DNA of 64,000 bases. Origin: Candidatus Stoquefichus sp. SB1 (GTDB lineage Bacteria; Bacillota_I; Bacilli_A; Erysipelotrichales; Coprobacillaceae). Below are positions 7,999 to 17,176 of the stretch, piece after piece. Below the pieces are notes generated by a model. It saw only the letters and a list, made by a program, of their open reading frames with translations, had not been told where the DNA came from and searched no databases. The translations under genes were made by a program, and so were the position numbers. Where the stretch lies: the NCBI RefSeq assembly GCF_001244545.1, contig NZ_LN852695.1:467232-531231 (forward strand), given 5' to 3'. Numbering within the stretch: the stretch's first letter is position 1; each line of letters starts with the position of its first letter.

Positions 7999-9052
7999 CA
8001 ATGCATATAATTATGGGGCTGTATTACAAGCATATGCATTACAGCAATATTTAATTGGAAATGGCAATGTTGTTGAAATAATTGATTATTATCCCCCTTA
8101 TTTGAGAAAAATTTCAGAAAAATATAGAAAAAATTATTTTTTAAGATTAATAAGAAGTATTTTATATTTTCCTGATTATTTAATGTCAAAAAGAGTCTTT
8201 GAAAAATTTAAACAAGAGTATTTAATAACTACATCTAAATGTTACTCTAAAAATGATATAGACAAGTTAGAAAAGGCAGATCTTTACATTGTCGGTAGCG
8301 ATCAAGTTTGGAATCCAAACATGGAAAATGGACGAGATGAAAACTATTTTTTGAATTTTAATGGTATAAATAAAATGTCATATGCAGCAAGCATAGCTTG
8401 CTATGATTTAATTGACCAATATAAAGCGAACTTTAAAGCTTATCTTAAAGATTATAGTTTAGTAACTGTACGTGAAAGGCAAAATGTTCAAACACTAAAA
8501 AATATAGGAATTGAATCAGAGTATGTTCTTGATCCTGTTTATTTGCTATCAAAAACTGAGTGGAAGAAACTATGTAAAATTGAATACACAGAGAAGTACG
8601 TTCTGGTTTACGCTTTGCATCATATTCAAGAAATATACAATTATGCAAAAGAACTAGCAAAATCTATAGATGCAAAAGTATATGTAATAAATGTTGAAAT
8701 AAAAGAAAAACTTCGTGGAAATGATAAGTTTTTCTGGAATCCTGATGTAAATACATTTCTTTCATTAATTGATAATTGTGAAGCTATTGTTTCAAACAGT
8801 TTTCATGGTATTTCTTTTGGGCTTATTTTTGAAAAACCGGTTCATATTTTTGATACAGAAAAAAATGATTTAAGAATAAAAAACATTGTTGAAATATTTA
8901 ATCTAGAAAACCGTTTAATTGATTTAGAATACCCAAATATACTAGATAATAGTATTCAAGTCGAGGGGCAAAAAATAATAGGAGAAGAAGCAAAACGTTC
9001 AAAGCAAATATTATTAAATGGAATTAATGAGGTATGTAAGAGAAATGAGTAA
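7973..9052 (+). CDS. Polysaccharide pyruvyl transferase family protein
   Basis: Member of the CsaB/WcaK superfamily, 359 aa. Visible motifs are NAYNYGAVLQAYALQQYL at the N-terminus, YIVGSDQVWNPN in the middle and ISNCEA-like/SNSFHGISFGLIFEKP near the C-terminus. Such proteins transfer pyruvate ketals from PEP or act as divergent glycosyltransferases in capsule clusters. An Fe-S/F420-beta-like protein three genes downstream is a frequent partner in gut commensal capsule loci. The GGAG upstream of its ATG is inside the preceding gene. The actual reaction is unproven. Confidence 0.83.
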   Translation: MKIYTITCSNAYNYGAVLQAYALQQYLIGNGNVVEIIDYYPPYLRKISEKYRKNYFLRLIRSILYFPDYLMSKRVFEKFKQEYLITTSKCYSKNDIDKLEKADLYIVGSDQVWNPNMENGRDENYFLNFNGINKMSYAASIACYDLIDQYKANFKAYLKDYSLVTVRERQNVQTLKNIGIESEYVLDPVYLLSKTEWKKLCKIEYTEKYVLVYALHHIQEIYNYAKELAKSIDAKVYVINVEIKEKLRGNDKFFWNPDVNTFLSLIDNCEAIVSNSFHGISFGLIFEKPVHIFDTEKNDLRIKNIVEIFNLENRLIDLEYPNILDNSIQVEGQKIIGEEAKRSKQILLNGINEVCKRNE

Positions 9053-9968
9053 AGTATTGATGCTATGGCCTGATATTACTGAAGATATCCCAAAAATGAT
9101 AGATAAAAACTATCATGAGATAGTCGATATAAAAAATTTATATAACACTAAATATAGTGGGAAGATAAGTAGAACAGTTAGAAAAATTCTATCTGTGATG
9201 AATCTATCAACGTATTTCTTTTTTGATGATTGGGTAAATCGTATGGAAGAATATGATATTATAATAATTCATGCAAATCAAATTAATAGAACTGTTCCTC
9301 GTACTTTGAGAAAAAAAGGGTTTGATCACCGAATTATTTATTGGTATTGGAATCCAGTATGTAACTCAATTTCTCCTAAAAAAATAAGTAGAAAATACTG
9401 TGAATTATGGAGTTTTGATGTTAATGATTGTAAAAAATATGATATGAAATATAATTCAACTTACTACTTTAATTGTTTAAATGCAATTGAAAATGACGTG
9501 ATTTATGATATGTTTTTTATTGGAAGAGATAAAGGAAGATATGAAACAATAAGGTGTTTAGAAAGTGAGATTCAGAGTATGGGGTATAGCACAAATTTTA
9601 TGATAATAAAAGACGCAACAAGTCCATCATTTGGAATGTTTTCCAAATTTTTACCATATAAAGATGTGATAGATTTTGTTAAAAAATCGAAATGTATTGT
9701 CGAATTCAATCAGGAAGGACAAATGGGTCTGTCATTGCGTGTTATGGAAGCTATATTCTATGATAAAAAAATTATAACAAATAATCACAGTATAAAAAAT
9801 GAAGTTTTTTATGATGAAAATAGAATATTTATTATTAATGATTATAATCATAAAGATATAAAAAAATTTATCAATTTAGATTATTGTAAAATAGATGACA
9901 GTATAAAAGAATATTATGACTTTAAAAATTGGATTTCGAGATTTGTGAAGGAGGTTGAAAAATATTAA
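9045..9968 (+). CDS. Probable glycosyltransferase of the polysaccharide locus
   Basis: About 307 aa. I do not recognise a firm family. The segment VIYDMFFIGRDKGRYETI followed by a conserved-looking acidic and hydrophobic pattern, and EFNQEGQMGLSLRVMEAIFYDKKII, resemble the C-terminal half of GT-B enzymes (CgeB/LPS-type). An in-frame ATG at 9018 exists, but MSKVLMLWPDI from 9045 is the more natural N-terminus; 9045 overlaps the upstream stop by 8 bases. Position between a pyruvyl-transferase-like gene and the polymerase supports a role in repeat-unit synthesis. Confidence 0.65.
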   Translation: MSKVLMLWPDITEDIPKMIDKNYHEIVDIKNLYNTKYSGKISRTVRKILSVMNLSTYFFFDDWVNRMEEYDIIIIHANQINRTVPRTLRKKGFDHRIIYWYWNPVCNSISPKKISRKYCELWSFDVNDCKKYDMKYNSTYYFNCLNAIENDVIYDMFFIGRDKGRYETIRCLESEIQSMGYSTNFMIIKDATSPSFGMFSKFLPYKDVIDFVKKSKCIVEFNQEGQMGLSLRVMEAIFYDKKIITNNHSIKNEVFYDENRIFIINDYNHKDIKKFINLDYCKIDDSIKEYYDFKNWISRFVKEVEKY

Positions 9969-11277
9969 TTTATTATTATTACTAATTTCATTATTTATTC
10001 TTTTTCTTATATTTCTTTATGCTACAAATTTTGACTTATTATCACCAGTATCACTGTCATGTGCTTCGTTTATGTTTGTAACTTTTATTGCATTTAGTTA
10101 TAATGGATTTTTCAAAATGGATATTTCTTTTACAACTATAGTATTTATTATTAGTAGTTTAATAGTTTTTTTTATTGGTTTTTTATGTTTTTCACATATA
10201 AAATTAAATGTAAAATTATTTAAAAAACGAAAAAATCAAGTATGTGGACTCAATATATCAATCAATGTATCAACATTTATTTTAATATTATTAATAATAT
10301 CTCTATATTTAAATTATAATAATACTTTACATATAGCTCACCTTGTTAATCCAAAAGCAAATATTTTTAATATGTTAGAATATGCAAGAAATGCAATGAT
10401 TTATATGGATATAAGAAATAGTTTTTTTGTTTCTTTATTAGGATTTATAAGTATTTCAATAGGATATTTATATTCATATGTAATTATAAATAATTACATA
10501 ATTCATTATAATGATGTAAAATTAAAAATTTTATTGCAAATAATTATTGTAATTATATCATTAGTAATTGCTAGTTTGAGTACAGGAAGAACATTTTTAA
10601 TTAAATACATAGTTGTTTGTATTGTAATGTTTATATATTTAAAAAAGATATATTTAAATATTAATAAATATAGTATAGGGGTGTTAATAAAAAATGTAAA
10701 AATGATTATCTGTGCATTACTTGTTTTTTTTGTTTCGTTCCAATTGCTAGGAATTACAACAGGTAAAACTGGAAAGAAGTCAACTGTTGAAATGATATAT
10801 GAATATTCGGGCGCTTCAATTATTGCCTTGGACATTTCTATTAATGAATATAATAATAACTATATAGATGATGGTCGATTCTTTGGTGAAGAATCATTCT
10901 ATGGGTTTTATGGATTTTTAAATGCAATGGGTATAAAAGTTCCAAATACTATATTACATTTGCCATTTGTAACCACTGGCGAGAATCAAAGAACTAATAT
11001 ATATACTGCACTAAGAACATATCTGTATGATTTTGGATATTTTGGTACATATTTAGTACAATTTATTTTAGGATTAATAATAGGTTTTCTATATTCGCTT
11101 TTAAGAAAGAATGCCAATAATCCTGTTTATTTATTATTATATGGGATTATATTATACGGAGTTGCTATGCAAGGTATAGAAGAAATACAATTAAGAAATT
11201 TTATGTCTATTACAAATATTTTTACAGTTTTATTTTTTGTCTTATTGTATAATTTATTAATAAAGAAAAAATCTTGA
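9964..11277 (+). CDS. wzy: Polysaccharide polymerase, Wzy-like integral membrane protein
   Basis: Highly hydrophobic protein of about 437 aa with 10-12 membrane segments and a large loop around residues 280-350. This is the usual build of an O-antigen or capsule polymerase that joins repeat units on the outer face of the membrane. Sequence identity in this family is low, so the call rests on topology and context. A perfect AAGGAGG at 9948-9954 leaves only zero bases to the TTG at 9955 but 9 bases to ATT at 9964. ATT initiation is therefore plausible, as for the acetyltransferase gene. The next ATG is more than 100 bases inside. Confidence 0.75.
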   Translation: MNLLLLLISLFILFLIFLYATNFDLLSPVSLSCASFMFVTFIAFSYNGFFKMDISFTTIVFIISSLIVFFIGFLCFSHIKLNVKLFKKRKNQVCGLNISINVSTFILILLIISLYLNYNNTLHIAHLVNPKANIFNMLEYARNAMIYMDIRNSFFVSLLGFISISIGYLYSYVIINNYIIHYNDVKLKILLQIIIVIISLVIASLSTGRTFLIKYIVVCIVMFIYLKKIYLNINKYSIGVLIKNVKMIICALLVFFVSFQLLGITTGKTGKKSTVEMIYEYSGASIIALDISINEYNNNYIDDGRFFGEESFYGFYGFLNAMGIKVPNTILHLPFVTTGENQRTNIYTALRTYLYDFGYFGTYLVQFILGLIIGFLYSLLRKNANNPVYLLLYGIILYGVAMQGIEEIQLRNFMSITNIFTVLFFVLLYNLLIKKKS

Positions 11278-11313
11278 TTTTTAGTCTATTATTTTATGAA
11301 AGAGGTGAATTAG

Positions 11314-12450
11314 TTGATAAATCCAAGTCAACATAATTGTACAGGTTGTACAGCTTGTATAATGTCTTGTCCAATTAAATGTATACACATGAAACAAGAT
11401 GAGGAAGGATTTTTAGTACCAAAAGTTGATGCTGAAAAATGTGTGAAATGCAATTTATGTGATCAAATATGTCCTGAACTAAACAGAAAAAACGTTATTA
11501 ACATAGGAAAAGTATATGCGTTTAAGAATAATGATTTACATATTAGATTAAATAGTTCATCAGGGGGCGCATTTTTTACAGTCGCTAAATATGTTATTGA
11601 AAAAAATGGGATTGTATGTGGTGCATTATTTGACAATAACTTAAAATTAATACATAAATGTGTGAGTTGCCTAGAAGATGTTAAAAAAATGATGGGGTCC
11701 AAGTATATTCAAAGTTATATTGGTAATGTTTATGAAGAAATAAGAAAAAATTTAGTGGCTAAAAAAATTGTGTTATTTACAGGAACACCATGCCAAGTAG
11801 CAGGACTTAAATCATATTTAAGAAAAGAATATGATAATTTATTGACGATTCAATTGATATGTCATGGAGTACCATCCCCATTATTGTTTGAGAAATATAA
11901 AATTTATTTAAAAAACAAGTATTCTATAAAAGAAATAGAATATTTATCTTTTAGAAAGAATAATAAATTTGTAATTACAGTACAAGGAGATGGTCGAAAA
12001 TTATCGTGGAAAGGTAGTATTGATTTGTATTTGCGACCTTTCATTAAAGGTAAAAACTATAGATATTGTTGTTATTCTTGTCAATATTCAAAAAATCATA
12101 TTGCTGATATAACAATTGGGGATTTTTGGGGAGTAGAAAAATATTATAAACAATTTTGTGATTCGCATGGCATATCTTTCTTAATGCTTAATACAAGCAA
12201 AGGGAAACAAATATTTAATCTTATGGAAAATGTTTCTTTCATTCAATCTAAATATGATATTGCTGCAAAAAACAATAACAATCTTTTAAATCCAACAGTA
12301 CTTAATAAAGATAGATACATATTTTATAAAGATATCAATGATCCAAATTATATAAAGAATCTAAAAAAATTTGTTCCATTAAAAGCTATAGTAGCTTCAA
12401 AATTGCCTAATAGTTTACTGGGATTTTTAAGGATGGAGAAAAATGAATAG
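11314..12450 (+). CDS. Coenzyme F420 hydrogenase/dehydrogenase beta-subunit-like Fe-S protein
   Basis: Protein of 378 aa with two N-terminal 4Fe-4S clusters (CTGCTACIMSCP and CVKCNLCDQICP), then the FrhB N- and C-terminal domains (SSSGGAFFTVAKYVIE, FTGTPCQVAGLKSYLR, DITIGDFWG). Members in capsule clusters of gut Bacillota and Bacteroidota co-occur with pyruvyl-transferase-like proteins and are thought to reduce a sugar or flavin substrate; no F420 biosynthesis is implied. The start is TTG at 11314, with AGAGGTGA 6 bases upstream. It overlaps the flippase gene by 8 bases. Confidence 0.85.
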   Translation: MINPSQHNCTGCTACIMSCPIKCIHMKQDEEGFLVPKVDAEKCVKCNLCDQICPELNRKNVINIGKVYAFKNNDLHIRLNSSSGGAFFTVAKYVIEKNGIVCGALFDNNLKLIHKCVSCLEDVKKMMGSKYIQSYIGNVYEEIRKNLVAKKIVLFTGTPCQVAGLKSYLRKEYDNLLTIQLICHGVPSPLLFEKYKIYLKNKYSIKEIEYLSFRKNNKFVITVQGDGRKLSWKGSIDLYLRPFIKGKNYRYCCYSCQYSKNHIADITIGDFWGVEKYYKQFCDSHGISFLMLNTSKGKQIFNLMENVSFIQSKYDIAAKNNNNLLNPTVLNKDRYIFYKDINDPNYIKNLKKFVPLKAIVASKLPNSLLGFLRMEKNE

Positions 12451-13849
12451 GAAAGATTTGTTTAGTAACTTAATTATTGCTCTTTTAGCTCAAGGTATTT
12501 CCATGATTTTGAGTTTTTTTATTTCATTTATCTTACCTAAAATGTTATCTGTAGAGTTTTTTTCATATTGGCAATTATTTATTTTTTACACTTCCTATGT
12601 AGGTTTTTTTCATTTTGGAATAAATGATGGTGTATATCTAAGATATGGTGGTAAGGAACTATCAGATATGAATACAAATTATATTGGAGGACAGTTTAAG
12701 ATATTATTTGTTATACAGTGTATAATAATTTTAATCAGTATAATACCCTTGCTATTACTTGATATAGATGGAAATAGATTGTTTATAATTGTAATTACAC
12801 TTATTTATATGGTTATTTTTAATTTATCTAATTATCTTGGTTATATATTTCAAGCAGCTAATAAAACTAAATGGTATTCCTACTCTGTTATAACTGATAA
12901 AGTGTTTTTTTTGGTATCAATCATAGTGCTTTTTGTATTAAATGAGTCTCATTATAAAATTTATATAGTATTTTATTTAATAGGCAAAATATTATGCTTG
13001 TTGTTTTGTATGTTGAAATCAAAAGAGTTGATAAATAATAAAATATCAAATTATAGTGGCATAATACAAGAATTGAATGAGACAATGAGGGTAGGTATTA
13101 AAATTACAATTTCATCTATGGCTAGCATGCTAATTTTGGGTATTGGCAGATTTCTAATAGATAATCATTGGGGAATCGAAATATTTGGTAAGATATCCTT
13201 TGCATTATCTTTAACTTCTTTTGCTTTAGCTTTTATAGCACAAGTTAGTATGGTTTTTTTTCCAATACTTAAAAGAATTGACATTAGTACTCAAAAAATT
13301 GTATATGAAACAATGAGAATAATGTGTTTTGCATGCATGCCATTGATTTATATTGTCATTATTCCAGCTAAAGAAGTATTAAATATCTGGCTACCACAAT
13401 ATGCAGATAGTATGTTATATTTATCAATATTATTACCTATATGTGTTTTTGATGCAAAAATGAATATGATTTTTAATACATATTTTAAAGCATTGAGGAA
13501 GGAAAAAATTTTACTTTTTATAAATCTTTTCGTGTTTATTTTAAGTTGTATTTTAAGTTTGGCAGGTGTATATATATTTAATTCATATATGCTTATTCTT
13601 ATTTCAATGGTATTTTGTATTATGGTAAGGAGTTCAGTTTCAGAAATATATTTAGGCAAAGTATTAAATTCACTTGATATTACTATAATGATTTATGAGC
13701 AAATTTTAGCACTTGTGTTTGTAATTATATCTTTGAATTTTAACTCAACTGTTTCCTTTATTGTAGTAATAGCATTATATCTGATTGAGATTGTACTTTT
13801 CAGAAGTACAATTTTTATAACTATTAAAAGATGTTTAAAATTTAAGTAA
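12443..13849 (+). CDS. wzx: Polysaccharide flippase, Wzx-like (MVF/MATE fold)
   Basis: Integral membrane protein of 468 aa with 12-14 hydrophobic helices in the even spacing typical of oligosaccharide flippases. It would move the undecaprenyl-linked repeat unit across the membrane for the Wzy-like polymerase. The N-terminus is NLIIALLAQGISMILSFFIS, a common Wzx opening. It is the last clearly biosynthetic gene of the operon. No Wzz-like chain-length regulator or Wze kinase is visible in the window, so length control is encoded elsewhere or absent. Confidence 0.85.
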   Translation: MNRKDLFSNLIIALLAQGISMILSFFISFILPKMLSVEFFSYWQLFIFYTSYVGFFHFGINDGVYLRYGGKELSDMNTNYIGGQFKILFVIQCIIILISIIPLLLLDIDGNRLFIIVITLIYMVIFNLSNYLGYIFQAANKTKWYSYSVITDKVFFLVSIIVLFVLNESHYKIYIVFYLIGKILCLLFCMLKSKELINNKISNYSGIIQELNETMRVGIKITISSMASMLILGIGRFLIDNHWGIEIFGKISFALSLTSFALAFIAQVSMVFFPILKRIDISTQKIVYETMRIMCFACMPLIYIVIIPAKEVLNIWLPQYADSMLYLSILLPICVFDAKMNMIFNTYFKALRKEKILLFINLFVFILSCILSLAGVYIFNSYMLILISMVFCIMVRSSVSEIYLGKVLNSLDITIMIYEQILALVFVIISLNFNSTVSFIVVIALYLIEIVLFRSTIFITIKRCLKFK

Positions 13850-13884
13850 GGTAAAACATTTTTATAATTACAGGAGGTGAATAC

Positions 13885-14703
13885 ATGTATATCAATACAG
13901 CAACAAAAGAAACAATGGAGAAATCTATATGTGAAGTATTAAATATCAATCATAAAGAATTAGATGATTTACTTGAAGATTGCTATAACAAGACACAGGC
14001 TAATCATCGCATTATGATATTGGATGATCAATATGATTATTTTCAATCCTATGTTAAAGAACATCTTACAAAAGATATAGATCAGATATTGTTTGTTCAT
14101 TTATCAAGAAGAATCAATGGAGATAATGATGATAATGGATATAATTTTGTTGACTTATTAGTAAAAGAAAATAGTTTATCAACATATCTTAAAAGTTATG
14201 GAATCACTTTTAAGTATGATAAATATATAAGAATGTTTATTCATAATAAAGAAGTTAATTTAAATGGTAATGATGAATATGCTTATAAATATTTAAAACA
14301 AAGATTTGGATATACTTTTCAGGATTATAGTTTTACAGGTTTTGCATTTATTGATGGTTTAGAAGATAATGATTATTATGAAATGACTAAAGGTGGACCT
14401 GAATTACTAGGTTATTTTTATCCTTTTGATATGAATGATTGTCTTATTGATGATTTTATAGTTCATAGTACTTTTTATCAATATGTGTATTTAGTTCCTA
14501 TTCAAGATATTTATTTTGATAATTATGATGAATTATCAAATCAAGAGAAACAATATCATATATTGGTTAAAACATTACAACGTTTATATTTTTATAAATA
14601 TGATTCTCTATTTAATGAAAATGATAATGTTGTTATGGGGATAACTAATAACAAGACACTATCTCATCAATACCTTATTGATAAAATTAAAATTGAAGAA
14701 TGA
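13885..14703 (+). CDS. Unknown 272-aa acidic soluble protein
   Basis: I do not recognise a family. The protein is acidic, rich in Asp, Asn and Tyr, without a signal peptide or membrane segment. A distinctive middle part reads FAFIDGLEDNDYYEMTKGG. A strong AGGAGGTG ribosome site precedes the ATG. It is 35 bases after the flippase and closed by a good terminator, so it may be the last gene of the polysaccharide transcript, although its content does not look biosynthetic. An enzyme-like or structural role is open. Confidence 0.6.
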   Translation: MYINTATKETMEKSICEVLNINHKELDDLLEDCYNKTQANHRIMILDDQYDYFQSYVKEHLTKDIDQILFVHLSRRINGDNDDNGYNFVDLLVKENSLSTYLKSYGITFKYDKYIRMFIHNKEVNLNGNDEYAYKYLKQRFGYTFQDYSFTGFAFIDGLEDNDYYEMTKGGPELLGYFYPFDMNDCLIDDFIVHSTFYQYVYLVPIQDIYFDNYDELSNQEKQYHILVKTLQRLYFYKYDSLFNENDNVVMGITNNKTLSHQYLIDKIKIEE

Positions 14704-14705
14704 AC

Positions 14706-14748
14706 AAAAAAGGCGCTAAAATGATTATATTTTTTAGTGCCTTTTTTG
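14706..14748 (+). terminator. Intrinsic terminator ending the polysaccharide transcript
   Basis: AAAAGGCGCTAAAA pairs with TTTTAGTGCCTTTT (one G-T pair) and is followed by a T-run. It begins 3 bases after the stop of the upstream gene and probably ends the whole operon. Confidence 0.85.
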
Positions 14749-14886
14749 TTTGTAAATAGCAGATATTTTGCTACTTAAAATCATTGGATTTTCTTATGTA
14801 TAATATCATCATTAATTTTAATGAATCTAAATTTTCATTATGATTCTTATCCCTATAAATTAGATTGTCTTTATAATTTATTGACA

Positions 14887-15819
14887 TTATATTTTACTGC
14901 CAAATTGTTTAACTAACCTTTCATAAGGTACATTATGATTGACCAACGTTAGTATCTGTATGAATTCTTGTTCATTACATTTATTTAACCACTTCTCAGC
15001 ATCTTCATGATATTTCATCTTAATAAGCGTATTTAGTAAATTAACCATGCCATATCTTTTTCCTATTTCTTCACCTTCTTCTATCCCTTCTCTTTTTCCT
15101 TCTTCTATTCCTTCTTGTCTTGTTTCATTAAGTTCCATCGCATGAAAGAATTCCTTTTCTCTTTCCTCCAGCAATTCTCTAATTAATGCTCCATCTGCTT
15201 TAAACATTTCATAGCTTCTTTCCATATATTGGACCATCCCTTCCTTTTCTTCATATTCAATGTTTTCTACTGTATTGTTTGCCATAAGATAGATGACTGC
15301 TTCAAACTCACTTAATTTCCTTTGTCCTGCTATTTTGTTTATCGCTTTAAGATTCACATAATAGATATGTATCACACAGTCTCTCATCTGCTTTCCATCT
15401 TCATATCTCAATGTTCCATGATTGATGAGATGGATATTATCCTCATTGATGAAGATAACCAGATAGAACTCCTTGAGCTTGCCATAATCCTTTTCTCCAT
15501 CTGCCAGCTGTATCACAATGCTCTTGCATGCATAATACTGAAACCTTTTGCTGAGAAAGGAATTCAATATTGTATTCTGCATCTCCATATCTACCTGATA
15601 GCCATCCTTAGTGATTAAGGTATCCATGATGATTCTCTTGTCAGTCTTGGACAGGGTTGTCAGTTCTGTATTGCTGATTCTTGCATTCGTCATATCCAGA
15701 TGAGTGATATTCTCTATAAGAAACTTTCTGAATCTAAAGGCATCCAGATGCCCACTGCCACAGTAGTACTTAAAAAACAGGTCTTCCTTATAATCAAGTG
15801 CTAATTTATCTGCTTCCAT
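14887..15819 (-). CDS. Rpn family PD-(D/E)XK nuclease / putative transposase
   Basis: Protein of 310 aa. The nuclease domain has the Rpn-type core DTLITKDGYQVDMEMQ (catalytic Asp, then the E-x-Q motif), preceded by FKYYCGSGHLDAFRFRKFL. The C-terminus has the charged EGIEEGKREGIEEG repeat of the family and a helical tail. Rpn proteins are DNA endonucleases once called transposases; several reduce phage growth and are restrained by a short protein made from an internal start. Here an internal ATG at 15237 has AAGGAAGGG just upstream. It is divergent from a second Rpn gene across a 433-base spacer. Confidence 0.85.
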   Translation of the reverse strand: MEADKLALDYKEDLFFKYYCGSGHLDAFRFRKFLIENITHLDMTNARISNTELTTLSKTDKRIIMDTLITKDGYQVDMEMQNTILNSFLSKRFQYYACKSIVIQLADGEKDYGKLKEFYLVIFINEDNIHLINHGTLRYEDGKQMRDCVIHIYYVNLKAINKIAGQRKLSEFEAVIYLMANNTVENIEYEEKEGMVQYMERSYEMFKADGALIRELLEEREKEFFHAMELNETRQEGIEEGKREGIEEGEEIGKRYGMVNLLNTLIKMKYHEDAEKWLNKCNEQEFIQILTLVNHNVPYERLVKQFGSKI

Positions 15820-16060
15820 TATTTACCCTCCTATTATATATATACGCAAAAAAAGGAGGAATTTCTTTTTATAATGGAAACATTTTACAACTTTATTATA
15901 TAATTGCATAAAGCAATTGTCAAATGTGAAATAGTATGTGTGTCTTTAAAAAAAATAATTGAATCATTGCTTAATAAAGTCAATAATATCTGCTTTTTAA
16001 AAAATATGAATATTAAGAATTGATAAAACTATTATGTTAAAATATATTCTTTTGTAGAGG

Positions 16061-16092
16061 TTGTAACAAAAAAATATTTGTTACAATTTTTT
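16061..16092 (+). terminator. Perfect intrinsic terminator with no gene upstream
   Basis: TTGTAACAAA (16061-16070) and TTTGTTACAA (16077-16086), 10 perfect pairs with a 6-base loop, followed by six T. No plus-strand gene precedes it, so it may end a small RNA, or block antisense reading from the divergent gene's promoter region. Confidence 0.65.
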
Positions 16093-16111
16093 ATATAAAT
16101 ATATTTGCTTA

Positions 16112-16140
16112 TTGCATATTTTAATGCTTGATTGTATAAT
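16112..16140 (+). promoter_or_regulatory. Promoter for the second Rpn gene
   Basis: TTGCAT (16112-16117), 17-base spacer, TATAAT (16135-16140). Transcription would start near 16147 and give a leader of about 105 bases with hairpins before the Rpn gene. Confidence 0.65.
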
Positions 16141-16195
16141 AAAGTTAGAAATAATAAATTATTTCTAATAAAAAAAAGAAAAACTAACTTTTTTT
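16141..16195 (+). promoter_or_regulatory. Attenuator-like mutually exclusive hairpins
   Basis: TTAGAAATAA (16145-16154) pairs perfectly with TTATTTCTAA (16159-16168). The overlapping AAAGTTAG (16141-16148) can instead pair with CTAACTTT (16184-16191), which is followed by a T-run and so would act as a terminator. The two structures share bases, the pattern of an attenuator. Low GC makes chance pairing possible. Confidence 0.4.
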
Positions 16196-16252
16196 GTGTA
16201 TATAGAAGTATAAGGTTTTTTATATTTTACGATTATACAAGGAGATGAAGTT

Positions 16253-17176
16253 ATGTTTTATTCTTATTCTGATTTGCCTGATGATTTAATTAAGGCAAAA
16301 GTTACTCATTATTGTTATGATTATTTTTTCCATTATTTGCTGATACAAAGTGATAAAATTCGGCTTGCTCTTTGTCAGTATATGTCTGAGGATTATACGA
16401 TAAAGGAAACCTATATTGAAAATAGTGAATCTTATAAGCCGTATTACTATGGTAAAAAGTTAATTATGGATATAGTTGTCAAGGATGATCAAGACAGATA
16501 TTATAATTTTGAAATGCAGAATTATGATATTCTGGCAGATGATGAATTAAGATTTTCACGTTATATTGACAGATTGTTTGATCGACAAGAAAAAAAGGGT
16601 ATTGGTTATGATGAAATGAAGGATGTATATCAGCTTATTCTCTACACAGGTAAACCAATAAAGAAGTTTAATCATTATCAACACATTATTACAAGAGGAG
16701 ATTTTAATTATAAGGTTGTTTTAGAAAATCAAAAGGCACATACAACATTACTGCAACTAAGAAAGATGAAGGAGGATTTAAATATGGAAATAGGATTAAA
16801 TAAAATTAATCAGTTGGTTTATTTATTTATGAATAATAAACCACACGAAAATAGTGAAATGTGTGAGGAAGTAGAGGAAGCTGTGCAGATTCATAACAAG
16901 TATATGAGAAATGATGAAATTATAAAAGGTTATGAATTAGAAAGAGAAAGAATGGTTATAAAAACGAAAACCAACATAGCCAGAAAAGAAGGCAGAGAGG
17001 AAGGACTTAAAGAAGGCCAAGATAAAGGGAAAAAGAAGAATGTTATAATAATGTTTTACAATTGGTTGAGCTTATATATGGTGTTCAGGATAATTCATGG
17101 ATTGATAATTGCAGTTATGAACAGTTATCAAAAGCATTTCAATTGGTTAAGCAAGGATATACATATGAACAGTTAA
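16253..17176 (+). CDS. Rpn family PD-(D/E)XK protein with frameshifted C-terminus
   Basis: Second Rpn-type gene. The N-terminal nuclease core contains KLIMDIVVKDDQDRYYNFEMQNYD (Asp, then E-x-Q), and the charged coiled tail contains GREEGLKEGQDKG. The last 50 codons as read (NVIIMFYNWLSLYMVF...) do not resemble the family. Reading one frame over from the A5 run at 17030-17034 gives a normal tail ending at TAA 17194-17196. The downstream copy of the same segment has six A at the matching place. So this copy carries a one-base deletion, or is switched by slippage. Ribosome site GGAGATG precedes the ATG. Confidence 0.8.
   Translation: MFYSYSDLPDDLIKAKVTHYCYDYFFHYLLIQSDKIRLALCQYMSEDYTIKETYIENSESYKPYYYGKKLIMDIVVKDDQDRYYNFEMQNYDILADDELRFSRYIDRLFDRQEKKGIGYDEMKDVYQLILYTGKPIKKFNHYQHIITRGDFNYKVVLENQKAHTTLLQLRKMKEDLNMEIGLNKINQLVYLFMNNKPHENSEMCEEVEEAVQIHNKYMRNDEIIKGYELERERMVIKTKTNIARKEGREEGLKEGQDKGKKKNVIIMFYNWLSLYMVFRIIHGLIIAVMNSYQKHFNWLSKDIHMNS

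Larger units (their letters stand above)
15820..16252. other. AT-rich spacer between divergent Rpn genes
   Basis: Very AT-rich and without a gene. The plus-strand half holds a terminator (16061-16092), a promoter (16112-16140) and overlapping hairpins (16141-16191), listed separately. The minus-strand gene has AGGAGGGT immediately upstream of its ATG and a TATATATAAT-like run. The first 240 bases show nothing else I can support. Confidence 0.5.

Noticed and set aside
10506-10835. 109-aa minus-strand frame inside the polymerase gene
   Set aside because: AT-rich shadow within a membrane-protein gene, no ribosome site.
13348-13659. 103-aa minus-strand frame inside the flippase gene
   Set aside because: Same reason: shadow of a hydrophobic coding region.
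15841-15930. Short ORF after AAAGGAGG at 15853 on the plus strand
   Set aside because: Spacing to the ATG is 14 bases and the frame stops after nine codons.
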